64,000 nt of DNA, from the NCBI RefSeq assembly GCF_019711395.1, contig NZ_JAIGNL010000001.1:620001-684000 (forward strand), written 5' to 3'. Positions 52,725 to 62,134 of the stretch are shown here, piece by piece; the first letter of the stretch is position 1, and each line of letters starts with the position of its first letter. Position numbers and translations under genes: made by a program. The notes beneath the pieces were generated by a model that had not been told where the DNA came from, did not search any database, and saw nothing but the letters and a program-made list of their open reading frames with translations. This stretch comes from Qipengyuania xiapuensis (lineage in GTDB: Bacteria; Pseudomonadota; Alphaproteobacteria; Sphingomonadales; Sphingomonadaceae).

Positions 52725-52925
52725 TCTGCGGATTAATCCTTGCTTCTGAGCGCCTTGGGAGTGTCCCGGGGCAGGACTGTTGCAAATTTGTGCTGGAAAT
52801 TGGCCAATCCCCTGTCTTCAGCTTATGGCAAGGGGTTGGTGGTAGTCAGTTATTGACCCATCCCGTGACCGGCCTAGAGTCGGCGAATCCCCTGATTTAC
52901 GGGATGTCGCGGGACAGAGCAGGAA

Positions 52926-54182
52926 ATGACCAAGTTGAGCGGAACCGATAGCAAATCCACGCTGTACTGCAGCTTCTGCGGCAAGTCGCAGCACGAGGTG
53001 CGCAAGCTGATTGCGGGCCCGACCGTTTTCATCTGCGATGAATGCGTCGAGCTGTGCAACGACATCATCCGCGAAGAAACCAAGGCCGGCATCTCGGGCA
53101 AGAAGGACGGCGACGTCCCGACCCCGTCGGAAATCTTCGAAACGCTGAATGACTACGTGATCGGCCAGGACCGCGCCAAGCGTGTCCTCTCGGTCGCGGT
53201 GCACAACCACTACAAGCGTCTCAAGCACGGCGGCAAGGCTGGCGACGTCGAACTCGCCAAGTCGAACATCCTGCTCGTCGGCCCGACCGGCTGCGGCAAG
53301 ACGCTGCTGGCACAGACGCTGGCGCGCACCTTCGACGTGCCCTTCACCATGGCCGACGCTACCACGCTGACCGAAGCCGGTTACGTGGGCGAGGACGTGG
53401 AGAACATCATCCTCAAGCTGCTCCAGGCATCCGACTACAATGTCGAGAAGGCGCAGCACGGCATCGTCTACATCGACGAGATCGACAAGATCACCCGCAA
53501 GGCCGAAAACCCCTCGATCACGCGCGACGTGTCGGGTGAGGGCGTCCAGCAGGCCCTCCTGAAGCTGATGGAAGGCACCACCGCCAGCGTTCCGCCGCAG
53601 GGCGGCCGCAAGCATCCGCAGCAGGAATTCCTGCAGGTCGACACCACGAACATCCTGTTCATCTGTGGCGGCGCATTCGCGGGTCTGGAAAAGATCATTG
53701 CCGACCGCCTGCAGAAGCGTTCGATCGGCTTCGGCGCGCATGTCGCCGATCCGGACAAGCGCCGCGTTGGCGAACTGCTCGAGAAGGGCGAACCGGAGGA
53801 TCTCCTCAAGTTCGGCCTGATCCCCGAATTCGTCGGCCGTCTCCCGGTCATCGCCACGCTGCGCGATCTCGACACCGATGCGCTGATCACCATCCTGACC
53901 GAACCGAAGAACGCGCTGTGCAAGCAGTATGCGAAGCTGTTCGAGCTGGAGAACGTGGAACTCACCTTCCAGCAGGACGCGCTGCAGAAGATCGCCGAGA
54001 AGGCTATCGCCCGTAAGACGGGTGCCCGCGGCCTGCGTTCGATCGTCGAAGGCATCCTGCTCGACACGATGTTCGACCTGCCGGACATGGACGGCGTCAC
54101 CGAGATCGTGATCGATGCCGATGTCGTCGAAGGCAAGAAGGACCCGATCCAGGTCCACGGTCCCAAGGAAGAAGCGGCCTAA
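52926..54182 (+). CDS. clpX: ATP-dependent protease ATPase subunit ClpX
   Basis: 418 residues. The N-terminal zinc-binding domain has [11 protein letters not shown] and [11 protein letters not shown]. The AAA+ core has Walker A GPTGCGKT, Walker [10 protein letters not shown], pore-loop [10 protein letters not shown], and the IGF loop (SIGFGAHV) that docks on ClpP. Sensor 2 is in [15 protein letters not shown]. It unfolds substrates for ClpP. A strong terminator follows. The order clpP-clpX is conserved. Confidence 0.97.
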   Translation: MTKLSGTDSKSTLYCSFCGKSQHEVRKLIAGPTVFICDECVELCNDIIREETKAGISGKKDGDVPTPSEIFETLNDYVIGQDRAKRVLSVAVHNHYKRLKHGGKAGDVELAKSNILLVGPTGCGKTLLAQTLARTFDVPFTMADATTLTEAGYVGEDVENIILKLLQASDYNVEKAQHGIVYIDEIDKITRKAENPSITRDVSGEGVQQALLKLMEGTTASVPPQGGRKHPQQEFLQVDTTNILFICGGAFAGLEKIIADRLQKRSIGFGAHVADPDKRRVGELLEKGEPEDLLKFGLIPEFVGRLPVIATLRDLDTDALITILTEPKNALCKQYAKLFELENVELTFQQDALQKIAEKAIARKTGARGLRSIVEGILLDTMFDLPDMDGVTEIVIDADVVEGKKDPIQVHGPKEEAA

Positions 54183-54207
54183 GCGCCAGCTTCACATCCA
54201 ATTCGAG

Positions 54208-54243
54208 AAAACGCCGCGCGGTCCCGGGACTGCGCGGCGTTTT
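54208..54243 (+). terminator. clpX terminator
   Basis: AAAACGCCGCGC (54208-54219) pairs with GCGCGGCGTTTT (54232-54243), a perfect 12 bp stem followed by CCTTTTC. It lies 26 nt after the clpX stop. Confidence 0.85.
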
Positions 54244-54264
54244 CCTTTTCGGGCAGGGCAAAAA

Positions 54265-54301
54265 AGCCCCGCCATGCCGATGGGGTTGGCATGACGGGGC
54301 T
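54265..54301 (-). terminator. Fasciclin gene terminator
   Basis: AGCCCCG-C-CATGCC (54265-54278) pairs with GGCATG-A-CGGGGCT (54288-54301). On the minus strand it is followed by TTTTTTGCC, fitting termination of the leftward fasciclin gene. Confidence 0.75.
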
Positions 54302-54356
54302 AGGGTGCGCCGCTCCACGAGGGGAAGCTCGGGCGACGCGGTAGGAGGGCCATGGG

Positions 54357-54929
54357 TTAGCCCGGGAGGAATACGCCGTTGGTTACGTGGATGACGCCAT
54401 TTGCGGTGTTCACATCGGCCATGGTGACCGTGCTGGTGCGGTTGGCGCCATCGGTGATGACGATGTTGTTGTCGCCCGAGAAGCTGGCGGTGAGCTCCTC
54501 ACCGGCCACCGTCTTGAAGCTGTAGGTGCCGCCGTGACGCTTGATCGCTGCCGAGAGAGCCGATGCGGGCACGCGGCCGCTGACGACGTGATAGGTCAGC
54601 ACGTTCTGCAACTGGCCCTTGTTCTGCGGCTGGAGCAGCGTGCTCACGGTGCCGTCGGGCAGGGCTGCGAAGGCATCGTCGGTCGGTGCGAAGACCGTGA
54701 AGGGGCCCGGCGAGGAAAGAGTGTCGACGAGATCGGCGGCTTTCACGGCTGCCACGAGCGTTTCGTGGACGCCGGTGCCGACTGCGGTCTGGACGATGTT
54801 GGCCTGTGCCTTGGCGGGCTTCGAATTATGATGATGGGCAAGCGCCGGCGCGGTGCTGGCGAGGGCGAAACCGCCCATCGCGAGGACGCTGGCTGCGGCG
54901 GCTGCGCGAAGCTTGGTGGAAATGGTCAT
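54357..54929 (-). CDS. Secreted fasciclin-domain protein
   Basis: 190 residues from ATG at 54927-54929, with GAGGAG upstream. Signal peptide 1-31 (ALASTAPALAHHHN). The fasciclin/FAS1 domain is typical: IVQTAVGTGVHETLVAAVKAA, LSSPGPFTVFAPTDDAFAAL (intact motif), LQNVLTYHVVSGRV, and the end VTMADVNTANGVIHVTNGVFLPG split. FAS1 proteins mediate adhesion or are stress-induced in bacteria; in mycobacteria the SigK-RskA regulon controls fasciclin antigens MPT70/83. Here an ECF sigma and RskA-like pair lie 85 bp upstream, on the same strand. Confidence 0.9.
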   Translation of the reverse strand: MTISTKLRAAAAASVLAMGGFALASTAPALAHHHNSKPAKAQANIVQTAVGTGVHETLVAAVKAADLVDTLSSPGPFTVFAPTDDAFAALPDGTVSTLLQPQNKGQLQNVLTYHVVSGRVPASALSAAIKRHGGTYSFKTVAGEELTASFSGDNNIVITDGANRTSTVTMADVNTANGVIHVTNGVFLPG

Positions 54930-55013
54930 TGGTGTAACTCCTCTTCTCACTAGGCCCCGTCCTGCCTGTGAATGGAGTTACGAAAGCGCCGCCGGAGCGG
55001 ATGCAAATTTTTT

Positions 55014-55739
55014 TCAGATGACCTGCATACGCCCTTCGGCGACCACCGGTCCGGCATCGACGCCTTCCGGTTTTCCGCCCAGCGGTTCGCGCGTCAGGAG
55101 CAGCGCCGAACCATCGGCGAATTCGGAGGCGACAGCTGCATCGAGAGTAACGCGGCGTTCCACGCCCGGCTCGATCACACCGAGCGAGAGCAGCGGCGTG
55201 TCCTCGCTCTGGGGCACCAGCCACAATTCGTGGTCGTGCACACCGTCGGCCGTCAGCCCGCTCGCAGAGACCAGCAGCTCCTGCCGTTCGGGAAGGTAGG
55301 TGACCGCGAGCCGCAGCTGCGTGTCACCGATCGGGATCGAGGCGGCAAGCGGTGCTTCGACCGGCTCTTGCGGGACAGGCGCGATGGCCTGTTGCGCGGG
55401 GCTGAGGACCAGCAGTGCGACCGCGGCAACGGCAGCTGCCGCGGCAGAGCCTGCTGCAATCTTCCAGCGCCTCAGGCGCGCGGTCAGCGAGACGATCTCG
55501 GCGCTGTCGCCGGTGCTTTCCAGCTCGGCGGAAATACGCTCCCACACCTCGGCGCGCGGCGTTTGCGGGTCGATCTGGTCGAGCAGCGGTGCCAGCCGGT
55601 CCTGCCAGAAGGCGACCTCTTGCGCGAAAGCGGCATCGGAGGCTTCGCGGCTGCGCGCGGCAAGCAGTTCCTCGCCTTCGAGCAGGCCGAGCGCATATTC
55701 CGCGGCCATCATGTCTTCGGGGGGAATATCGTCGCTCAT
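55014..55739 (-). CDS. Anti-sigma factor, RskA/ChrR-type membrane protein
   Basis: 241 residues. The N-terminal cytoplasmic 85 residues (MSDDIPPEDMMAAEYALGLLEGEEL) form the sigma-binding domain, followed by one transmembrane helix (about 93-118, AAGSAAAAAVAAVALLVLS) and a periplasmic domain (RskA-like) with LPERQELLVSASGLTADGVHDHELWLVPQ. No zinc-binding HxxxCxxC is seen. The start ATG overlaps the sigma gene stop by 4 bp. It should hold the sigma factor inactive at the membrane until a signal triggers cleavage. Confidence 0.85.
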   Translation of the reverse strand: MSDDIPPEDMMAAEYALGLLEGEELLAARSREASDAAFAQEVAFWQDRLAPLLDQIDPQTPRAEVWERISAELESTGDSAEIVSLTARLRRWKIAAGSAAAAAVAAVALLVLSPAQQAIAPVPQEPVEAPLAASIPIGDTQLRLAVTYLPERQELLVSASGLTADGVHDHELWLVPQSEDTPLLSLGVIEPGVERRVTLDAAVASEFADGSALLLTREPLGGKPEGVDAGPVVAEGRMQVI

Positions 55740-56305
55740 TCACCCCTCTCCAGACATGTCTTGAGTTTCTGCAGGCCGCGGCGAACCCAGCTCTTCATCG
55801 TGCCGAGGGGCACGCCGCCCGCTTCGGCGATCTGGGCATAGGTGCGGCCTTCGAAGAACGCGGTGCGGATCGCATCGCGCGGCTTCTCGTCGAGCTTTTC
55901 AAGGCAGGTGTGGACCCGCGCGCTACGCTCGGCATCGATCATCATGTCCTCTGCGAGCGGCGCCTTGTCGGCGACCGGCGCGGCCTCGTCCTCGGGCACA
56001 CTGCCGGCGCGCACCTTGCCCACGCGAAGGCGGTCCACCGCGCGGTTGCGCGCGAAGGTGGCGAGCCAGCTGATGGGGCTGGCCCGGGAAGGATCATAGC
56101 GGTCTGCGCGCCGCCAGAGGGTGATGTAGACGTCCTGCAAGGCGTCCTCTGCTTCTTTCTCGTCCTTCAAGATACGCAAGCAGATTCCGAAAAGTTTCGC
56201 CGAGGTCTTGCGATAGATTTCCTCGAGCGCCGAACGGTCTCCATCGGCCAGCCTTGCCATCGCCGCCTTGAGGCTTTCGCGTGCTTTCGCGCTGGCAGGT
56301 TGCAT
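55736..56305 (-). CDS. ECF RNA polymerase sigma factor, SigK/RpoE-type
   Basis: 189 residues; the ATG start at 56303-56305 is fixed by a one-base overlap (TGATG) with the stop of the preceding CDF gene. Region 2 is DALQDVYITLWRRADRYDPSRASPISWLATFARNRAVDRLR (split), with region 4 near residue 150-180 (YAQIAEAGGVPLGTMKSWVRRGLQKLK). The linker is acidic and short. It would direct transcription of a stress regulon, released by the anti-sigma factor coded downstream. It is co-transcribed with the CDF exporter gene upstream, so metal stress may be the signal. That is inference. Confidence 0.9.
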   Translation of the reverse strand: MQPASAKARESLKAAMARLADGDRSALEEIYRKTSAKLFGICLRILKDEKEAEDALQDVYITLWRRADRYDPSRASPISWLATFARNRAVDRLRVGKVRAGSVPEDEAAPVADKAPLAEDMMIDAERSARVHTCLEKLDEKPRDAIRTAFFEGRTYAQIAEAGGVPLGTMKSWVRRGLQKLKTCLERGE

Positions 56306-57243
56306 CAGCACCGGGTCCTGCAATGGATGCGCGACTGCTCGATCTGGATCGTCGCATGACCGATCCGGTGCTTTTGTTCCAGCTCGTCACCGACCTGCTT
56401 GAGGAAGGTATCTCCGGGATGTCCACCGGGCATGACGAGATGCGCCGTCAGTGCGGTCTCGGTCGTCGACATCGGCCAGATATGCAGCTCGTGGATCTCG
56501 CTCACTCCCTCGAGCCCGGCAAGGTAACTGCGGACACCGCTTTCGGAAATCCCCTTCGGTACGCCAAGCAGGCTCATGGCTACGCTATCCTTGAGCAGGC
56601 CCCAGGTTCCCCAGGCGATGACGGCAACGATCAGCAAGCTCACCAGCGGATCGATCCAGGTCGCGCCGGAAAAGAGGATCGCGACCCCTGCGATCACTAC
56701 GCCGAGGCTGACCAGCGCATCGGCCGCCATGTGAAGGAAAGCGCCGCGGATATTGATGTCGTGTTCGCGCCCGCGCAGGAACAGGAGGGCCGTGCCGGTA
56801 TTGATGACGATCCCGATCCCGGCGACGATCACCATCGTCGTTCCCTCGACCGGCGCGGGCTCGGCGATGCGGTGGAGCGTCTCGAAAGTGATCGCCCCGA
56901 TGGCAACCAGCAGCAGGCCCGCATTGGCGAGCGCTGCGAGGATGGTCGAGCTCTTGAACCCATAGGTGAAACGCTGGGTAGGCGGCTTCTTGGCGGCGAC
57001 GCTGGCACCCCATGCCAGCAGCAGCGCCATCACGTCGGAAAGGTTGTGCCCGGCATCGGCGATCAGCGCCATCGAACCGGAAATCCAGCCGTAGACCGCT
57101 TCGACGACCACGAATACGGAATTGAGGATGACGCCGATCAGGAAGGCTTGGCCGAAGTCCTTCGGTGCATGGCTATGTCCATGCCCGTGTCCGTGCCCAT
57201 CGTGATGGTCATGGTCGTGGTCGTGGCTGTGGCCCAGTCCCAA
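56305..57243 (-). CDS. Cation diffusion facilitator, CzcD/ZitB-type zinc exporter
   Basis: 312 residues from a TTG at 57243 with GGGAGAG upstream; a His-rich N-terminus (GHSHDHDHDHH) is metal-binding. Six transmembrane helices include GSMALIADAGHNLSDVMALLL (HxxxD site in helix II), and HMAADALVSLGVVIAG (second HxxxD in helix V). The C-terminal cytoplasmic domain ends with LEQKHRIGHATIQIEQSRIHC. It exports Zn(II), Cd(II) or Co(II) in exchange for protons. First gene of an operon with the sigma and anti-sigma genes. Confidence 0.9.
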   Translation of the reverse strand: MGLGHSHDHDHDHHDGHGHGHGHSHAPKDFGQAFLIGVILNSVFVVVEAVYGWISGSMALIADAGHNLSDVMALLLAWGASVAAKKPPTQRFTYGFKSSTILAALANAGLLLVAIGAITFETLHRIAEPAPVEGTTMVIVAGIGIVINTGTALLFLRGREHDINIRGAFLHMAADALVSLGVVIAGVAILFSGATWIDPLVSLLIVAVIAWGTWGLLKDSVAMSLLGVPKGISESGVRSYLAGLEGVSEIHELHIWPMSTTETALTAHLVMPGGHPGDTFLKQVGDELEQKHRIGHATIQIEQSRIHCRTRC

Positions 57244-57353
57244 TCAGGCTCTCCCCCTTCGCGCGATCCCGGTAGGCCGGTGTGACCAAAGCCGTGGCCG
57301 CAGGCAAGAAAAATCACGCAAAAACAGCATGATACGGAATAACAACCAATACA

Positions 57354-57366
57354 TGATATAGTATCA
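57354..57366. promoter_or_regulatory. Palindrome upstream of the CDF operon
   Basis: TGATA-TAG-TATCA (57354-57366) is a perfect 5-3-5 palindrome in an A/T-rich stretch (about 57305-57370) unlike the surrounding high-G/C sequence, and CATGATA recurs at 57328 and 57352. It lies about 110 nt upstream of the CDF start. It may be the operator of a metal-responsive repressor. That is inference. Confidence 0.35.
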
Positions 57367-57426
57367 CAAGGGCTTGGCAAGTCCTAAGGTCATGAAACTG
57401 CGCTGCTTTTCCTCGGGGCCGCGCAA

Positions 57427-58095
<669 letters not shown>

Positions 58096-58176
58096 GATGC
58101 CAGCCTGTAGGATGCGGCGAGGCTGCAGGCAATCGATAGGCGGCGATCAGGCGCAGCCTTTGCCGCACATATAAGA

Positions 58177-58204
58177 AAGCCCGCGCCGTTTCGGGCGCGG
58201 GCTT
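58177..58204 (-). terminator. rpoH terminator
   Basis: AAGCCCGCGCC (58177-58187) pairs with GGCGCGGGCTT (58194-58204), a perfect 11 bp stem and 6 nt loop. The minus strand continues TTCTTATAT after the stem. It follows the rpoH stop by 28 nt. Confidence 0.85.
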
Positions 58205-58232
58205 GTCTCGCTGTTATCTGTTTGAAGCTGCC

Positions 58233-59138
58233 TCAGGCGACGCCCGGGAGCAGCCTTTCGCCGGCAATGCGCTGCATCGCCTTCTGGAGCTTCTCGAACG
58301 CGCGCACTTCGATCTGGCGGATGCGCTCGCGGCTGACGTTGTAGACCTGCGAAAGCTCTTCGAGCGTCTGCGGGCTCTCGGTCAGTCGGCGTTCGGTGAG
58401 GATGTGCTGCTCGCGCTCGTTCAAGGCGTCCATCGCCTCGACCAGCATTTCGTGACGCACTTCCTTTTCTTCGGCATCGGCAACGGTTTCGTCCTGCAGC
58501 GGACGATCGTCCGTCAGCCAGTCCATCCATTCGCCCGAGCCTTCTTCGCCATTGCGCATCGGCACGTTCAGCGAACCGTCGCCGCCCATCATCATCCGGC
58601 GGTTCATGTTGACCACTTCCTGCTCGGGCACGCCGAGGTCGGTTGCGATCTTGTTCACATCGTCCGGATGGAGGTCGGTGTCTTCATAGGCATCGAGGTT
58701 CTTCTTCATGCGGCGCAGGTTGAAGAACAGCTTCTTCTGCGCGGCGGTGGTGCCCATCTTCACTAGCGACCAGCTGCGTAGGATGTATTCCTGAATCGAT
58801 GCCTTGATCCACCACATCGCATAGGTGGCGAGGCGGAAGCCGCGATCGGCTTCGAACTTCTTCACGCCCTGCATCAGGCCGACATTGCCTTCGGAAATGA
58901 GATCCGACACCGGCAGGCCGTAGCCGCGGTAACCCATGGCGATCTTCGCCACGAGACGCAGGTGCGAGGTAACGAGCTGCGCTGCAGCTTCGCTGTCCTC
59001 GTGCTCTTCGTAACGCTTGGCGAGCATGTATTCCTGCTCTTGCGTCAGCACGGGGAACTTCTTGATTTCGGAAAGATAGCGGTTGAGGCTCTGCTCACCG
59101 CCGAGCGCAGGCACGCTCATACTCTTGGAATTACTCAC
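58233..59138 (-). CDS. rpoH: RNA polymerase sigma-32 factor (RpoH)
   Basis: 301 residues from a GTG at 59136-59138, which gives the usual start (VSNSKSMSVPALGGEQSLN); a longer in-frame start adds 18 unusual residues. Region 2 is DLISEGNVGLMQGVKKFEADRGFRLATYAMWWIK (split); the RpoH box is QKKLFFNLRR near residue 125; region 4 is LEELSQVYNVSRERIRQIEVRAFEKLQ. It directs heat-shock promoters. Some alphaproteobacteria have several rpoH genes; only this one is in the window. Confidence 0.95.
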   Translation of the reverse strand: MSNSKSMSVPALGGEQSLNRYLSEIKKFPVLTQEQEYMLAKRYEEHEDSEAAAQLVTSHLRLVAKIAMGYRGYGLPVSDLISEGNVGLMQGVKKFEADRGFRLATYAMWWIKASIQEYILRSWSLVKMGTTAAQKKLFFNLRRMKKNLDAYEDTDLHPDDVNKIATDLGVPEQEVVNMNRRMMMGGDGSLNVPMRNGEEGSGEWMDWLTDDRPLQDETVADAEEKEVRHEMLVEAMDALNEREQHILTERRLTESPQTLEELSQVYNVSRERIRQIEVRAFEKLQKAMQRIAGERLLPGVA

Positions 59139-59260
59139 TCTAACCCTGACCTTTCTTTCGTCGACCTCGCTCGCCGGACCCCTGATGGGCATCCGGTCTT
59201 TCGGGCCACTTGGTTACATATAGCGCAAACGGCGCGAACTTGCACTGCCTTTCATCGATT

Positions 59261-60205
59261 TCAACGAGTGGTTTCGTCGATCAGTTCCCGCATATCGGCG
59301 GGCAATTCGGCGCAGAAATCCAGGCTTTCACCGCTGATAGGATGTATGAATCCAAGTCGTGCCGCGTGCAGCGCCTGGCGCCGGAAATCGAGGCTCTCGA
59401 GATGGGTGCGCAGCGGTTTGGGAGTGCGCCCGTATGTTGGGTCTCCCAATAGCGCATGGCCGATTGACGCACAGTGAACGCGGACCTGGTGCGTGCGCCC
59501 CGTTTCGAGCCTGCATTCGATCAATGCGGCGTGGTCGAGACGCTTGATCGTTTCGTAATGCGTGACCGCGTGTTTCCCGCGCGTCGCATCGTCGGGCAGC
59601 ACCGCCATCTTCTTGCGGTCGCGGTCCGAACGCCCGAGTCGGCCTGAAATCGTGCCCGACGGCGGATTGGGATGGCCTGCGCACACCGCGAGGTAGCGCC
59701 GCGTGATCGAGTGGTCGGCGAACTGCTTGGCAAGGCCCTCATGCGCGGCATCGCTCTTGGCGACCACGAGGAGGCCAGAGGTGTCCTTGTCGATCCTGTG
59801 CACGATCCCCGGTCGCGCCACGCCGTTGATGCCCGAAAGCTTGCCTGCACAGTGGAACAGCAGCGCATTCACCAGGGTGCCGTCAGGGTTTCCGGCAGCG
59901 GGGTGCACGACCATTCCGGCGGGCTTGTTCACCACCAGCAGGTGCTCGTCTTCGAACACGATATCGAGCGGGATGTCCTGCGGTTCGGCTTCGAGCGGTT
60001 CGGGCGGTGGCAGGGCGATGCGATAGCTCTCGCCGCCCGAGAGCTTGGAGGAGCCCGATTTTGCCCGTGCCCCGCCGATTTCGACTGCGCCATCGGCGAT
60101 CAGTCCCTTCACCCGCTCGCGCGACAGCCCCGTCGCCTCGGCAAGCGCCTTGTCGAGGCGGCCGGCCGTTTCGAGAGTTCCGGTGAGGACATCGGGCGAA
60201 GCCAT
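59261..60205 (-). CDS. RluD-family 23S rRNA pseudouridine synthase
   Basis: 314 residues from ATG at 60203-60205; an ATG 12 nt upstream is possible. An S4-like N-terminal domain (AGRLDKALAEATGLSRERVKGLIADGAVEI) precedes the catalytic domain. The aspartate motif HRIDKDTSGLLVVAK is clear, with LLxGRTHQVRVHCASIGHALLGDPTYG (split) after it. RluD makes pseudouridine 1911/1915/1917 in helix 69; the paralogue RluC differs in specificity, so the assignment is family-level. It diverges from the JAMM gene with only 17 bp between ATGs. Confidence 0.93.
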   Translation of the reverse strand: MASPDVLTGTLETAGRLDKALAEATGLSRERVKGLIADGAVEIGGARAKSGSSKLSGGESYRIALPPPEPLEAEPQDIPLDIVFEDEHLLVVNKPAGMVVHPAAGNPDGTLVNALLFHCAGKLSGINGVARPGIVHRIDKDTSGLLVVAKSDAAHEGLAKQFADHSITRRYLAVCAGHPNPPSGTISGRLGRSDRDRKKMAVLPDDATRGKHAVTHYETIKRLDHAALIECRLETGRTHQVRVHCASIGHALLGDPTYGRTPKPLRTHLESLDFRRQALHAARLGFIHPISGESLDFCAELPADMRELIDETTR

Positions 60206-60222
60206 GCTAGGAGCCATGCGCG

Positions 60223-60618
60223 ATGGCGCTGCAAGTCTCAAGCGAAGTTCTCGAACGCATGTTGGCCGAGGCGGGGCAGGCGCACCCGCGCGAATGTTGC
60301 GGCATGCTGCTGGGAGAGGGCGGGACGATCGAGGCTGCACATGCTGCTGCCAACGTGCACGCAGAGCCCGAGCGCCACTTCGAAATCGACCCCCAGGCGC
60401 TGATCGACGCGCACCGCGCAGCACGGGAGGGCGGCCGGCAGGTGGTCGGCTATTACCATTCGCATCCCAACGGTCTTGGCGAACCTTCCGCCACCGATCT
60501 TGAACTGGCCGCAGGCGACGGGGCAGTCTGGGCGATTATCGCGGCGGGCGGCGTGCGCTTTTTCCGCAGCGGGGCTGGCGGTTTCGCCGAGCTTCCCTAT
60601 GAGGTTACGGAGAGCTAG
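60223..60618 (+). CDS. JAMM/MPN metalloprotease-like protein (Mov34 family)
   Basis: 131 residues. AGGAG at 60209-60213 precedes the ATG. The full JAMM signature is present: Glu24, HSHP with His79 and His81, Ser89 and Asp92 (HSHPNGLGEPSATD). Bacterial JAMM proteins cleave ubiquitin-like or sulphur-carrier conjugates or amide bonds; a MoaD/ThiS partner is not nearby. It lies upstream of chpT by 34 bp on the same strand, in a probable operon. Confidence 0.9.
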   Translation: MALQVSSEVLERMLAEAGQAHPRECCGMLLGEGGTIEAAHAAANVHAEPERHFEIDPQALIDAHRAAREGGRQVVGYYHSHPNGLGEPSATDLELAAGDGAVWAIIAAGGVRFFRSGAGGFAELPYEVTES

Positions 60619-60652
60619 AAGGCTCTGCTCCAAGCGTATTTACGGGAAATCC

Positions 60653-61312
60653 ATGAACGACAGTGAATCCATCGATCTTGCCGCAATGCTTTGCTCGCGG
60701 CTGTGCCACGACATGCTCAGCCCCGTCGGCGCGCTCAGCAACGGGCTCGAGCTGCTGGCGATGGAAACCGATCCGGAAATGCGCAGGAGCGTGATCGAAC
60801 TGCTCGAACAGAGCTCGAAGACCTCGACCAACAAGCTCAAGTTCTTCCGTCTCGCCTTCGGTGCAGCCGGCGGGTTCGGCGACCGTGTCGACGTCGAAGA
60901 GCCCAAGGCGCTGATCGATGCGCTGGTGGCCGACAAGGACAAGGTCGAGATCAACTGGGCGATCGATGCTGCCAATCTCGCCAAGCCCGCGGTCAAGGTG
61001 CTGCTGAACTTCGCGCAGATCGCGATCGACGCGCTGGTGCGCGGCGGCTCGCTCGATATCGGCGCCGAAGTCCGCGGCAAGAACTGCGAGATCGTGGTTC
61101 GCGCAACCGGCTCGAAGATCGGCTTCGACGAGAATATCGGCAAGGCGCTCGACGGCACGCTGCCGCATTCCGAACTCTCCAGCCGGACAGCGGCCGCGCA
61201 CATGATCGCGCTGCTTGCCGAACAGGCGGGCGGCGGCCTCCAATATGCCAGGACCGACGAAACGCTGGTTCTCGGTGCCGTCCTTCCCGAGGCCGAGGGA
61301 CTGATCGGGTGA
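60653..61312 (+). CDS. chpT: Histidine phosphotransferase ChpT
   Basis: 219 residues. The phospho-accepting histidine is His19 in LCSRLCHDMLSPVGALSNGLELL (split), and the C-terminal half is a degenerate HATPase-like domain (NFAQIAIDALVRGG). ChpT transfers phosphate from CckA to CtrA and CpdR in the alphaproteobacterial cell cycle. The stop overlaps the GTG start of the amidase gene by 4 bp (GTGA), so the two are coupled. Confidence 0.92.
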   Translation: MNDSESIDLAAMLCSRLCHDMLSPVGALSNGLELLAMETDPEMRRSVIELLEQSSKTSTNKLKFFRLAFGAAGGFGDRVDVEEPKALIDALVADKDKVEINWAIDAANLAKPAVKVLLNFAQIAIDALVRGGSLDIGAEVRGKNCEIVVRATGSKIGFDENIGKALDGTLPHSELSSRTAAAHMIALLAEQAGGGLQYARTDETLVLGAVLPEAEGLIG

Positions 61313-62058
61313 GCAAGGATTTCGGCGAGATGGGTTCCGGCCCTCCCGAAACCGACGACGAGCTGGTCGACCGCGAAGCTCTCTCGCCCAATCACGACGA
61401 GCGCAAGCTGCCCGTCAACACGGTGGTCATCCACTATACCGAAATGCAGGATAAGGACGTCGCCATCGAGCGGCTGTGCGATCCTGAAGCCAAGGTCTCC
61501 GCGCATTACCTGATCGGCAAATGCGGCGAAGTCGTCCGGCTGGTGCCGGAGGAGAAACGCGCCTGGCACGCCGGCCTTTCGTATTGGCGCGGGGTCAAGG
61601 ACGTGAACTCGTCCAGCATCGGTATCGAGCTCGATCACCCCGGCCACCTGCATGGCTACGGCCCCTTTCCCGATGCCCAGTTCGAGGCGCTGGTCCCGCT
61701 GGTGGCGCGTATCGTCAAACGATACGATATCCCGCGCGCCAACGTCGTCGGCCATTCCGACATCGCGCCCGCGCGCAAGATCGATCCGGGCGAACTCTTT
61801 CCGTGGGATCGGCTTGCCGAATACGGGCTGTGCATCCCGCGCCCCGAAAAACTCGAACGCGGCGATCCTTTCGACAATGACGCGGCCTTCTACCTCGCGC
61901 TCGAACGCTATGGCTACGACATCACCGACGGCCACAAGGCGGTCGAGGCATTCCAGCGCCGCTGGCGCCCGGAAAAGATCAACGGCGAGATCGATGGCGA
62001 AGTCCGCGCGATCCTGTTCCAGCTGTTGCTCGACCGCGACCGCGGGCTTTCTCGCTAG
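61309..62058 (+). CDS. N-acetylmuramoyl-L-alanine amidase (AmpD/amidase_2 family)
   Basis: 249 residues from GTG at 61309, overlapping chpT. The zinc ligands and motifs are visible: TVVIHYTEM, RAWHAGLSYWRG, SSIGIELDH and VVGHSDIAPARKIDPGELFPW. A C-terminal peptidoglycan-binding-like segment covers about 185-249 (LERYGYDITDGHKAVEAFQRRW). No signal peptide is seen, so it acts in the cytoplasm on recycled muropeptides or is exported by another way. Coupling to chpT may tie wall recycling to cell-cycle control. Confidence 0.88.
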   Translation: MSKDFGEMGSGPPETDDELVDREALSPNHDERKLPVNTVVIHYTEMQDKDVAIERLCDPEAKVSAHYLIGKCGEVVRLVPEEKRAWHAGLSYWRGVKDVNSSSIGIELDHPGHLHGYGPFPDAQFEALVPLVARIVKRYDIPRANVVGHSDIAPARKIDPGELFPWDRLAEYGLCIPRPEKLERGDPFDNDAAFYLALERYGYDITDGHKAVEAFQRRWRPEKINGEIDGEVRAILFQLLLDRDRGLSR

Positions 62059-62134
62059 CGCAATTGATCTGCATCAATGATGTGCTGCACCTGTGCGTGC
62101 AGGGCGCTCTTCGACACCAATCGAGGAGCCGCAC

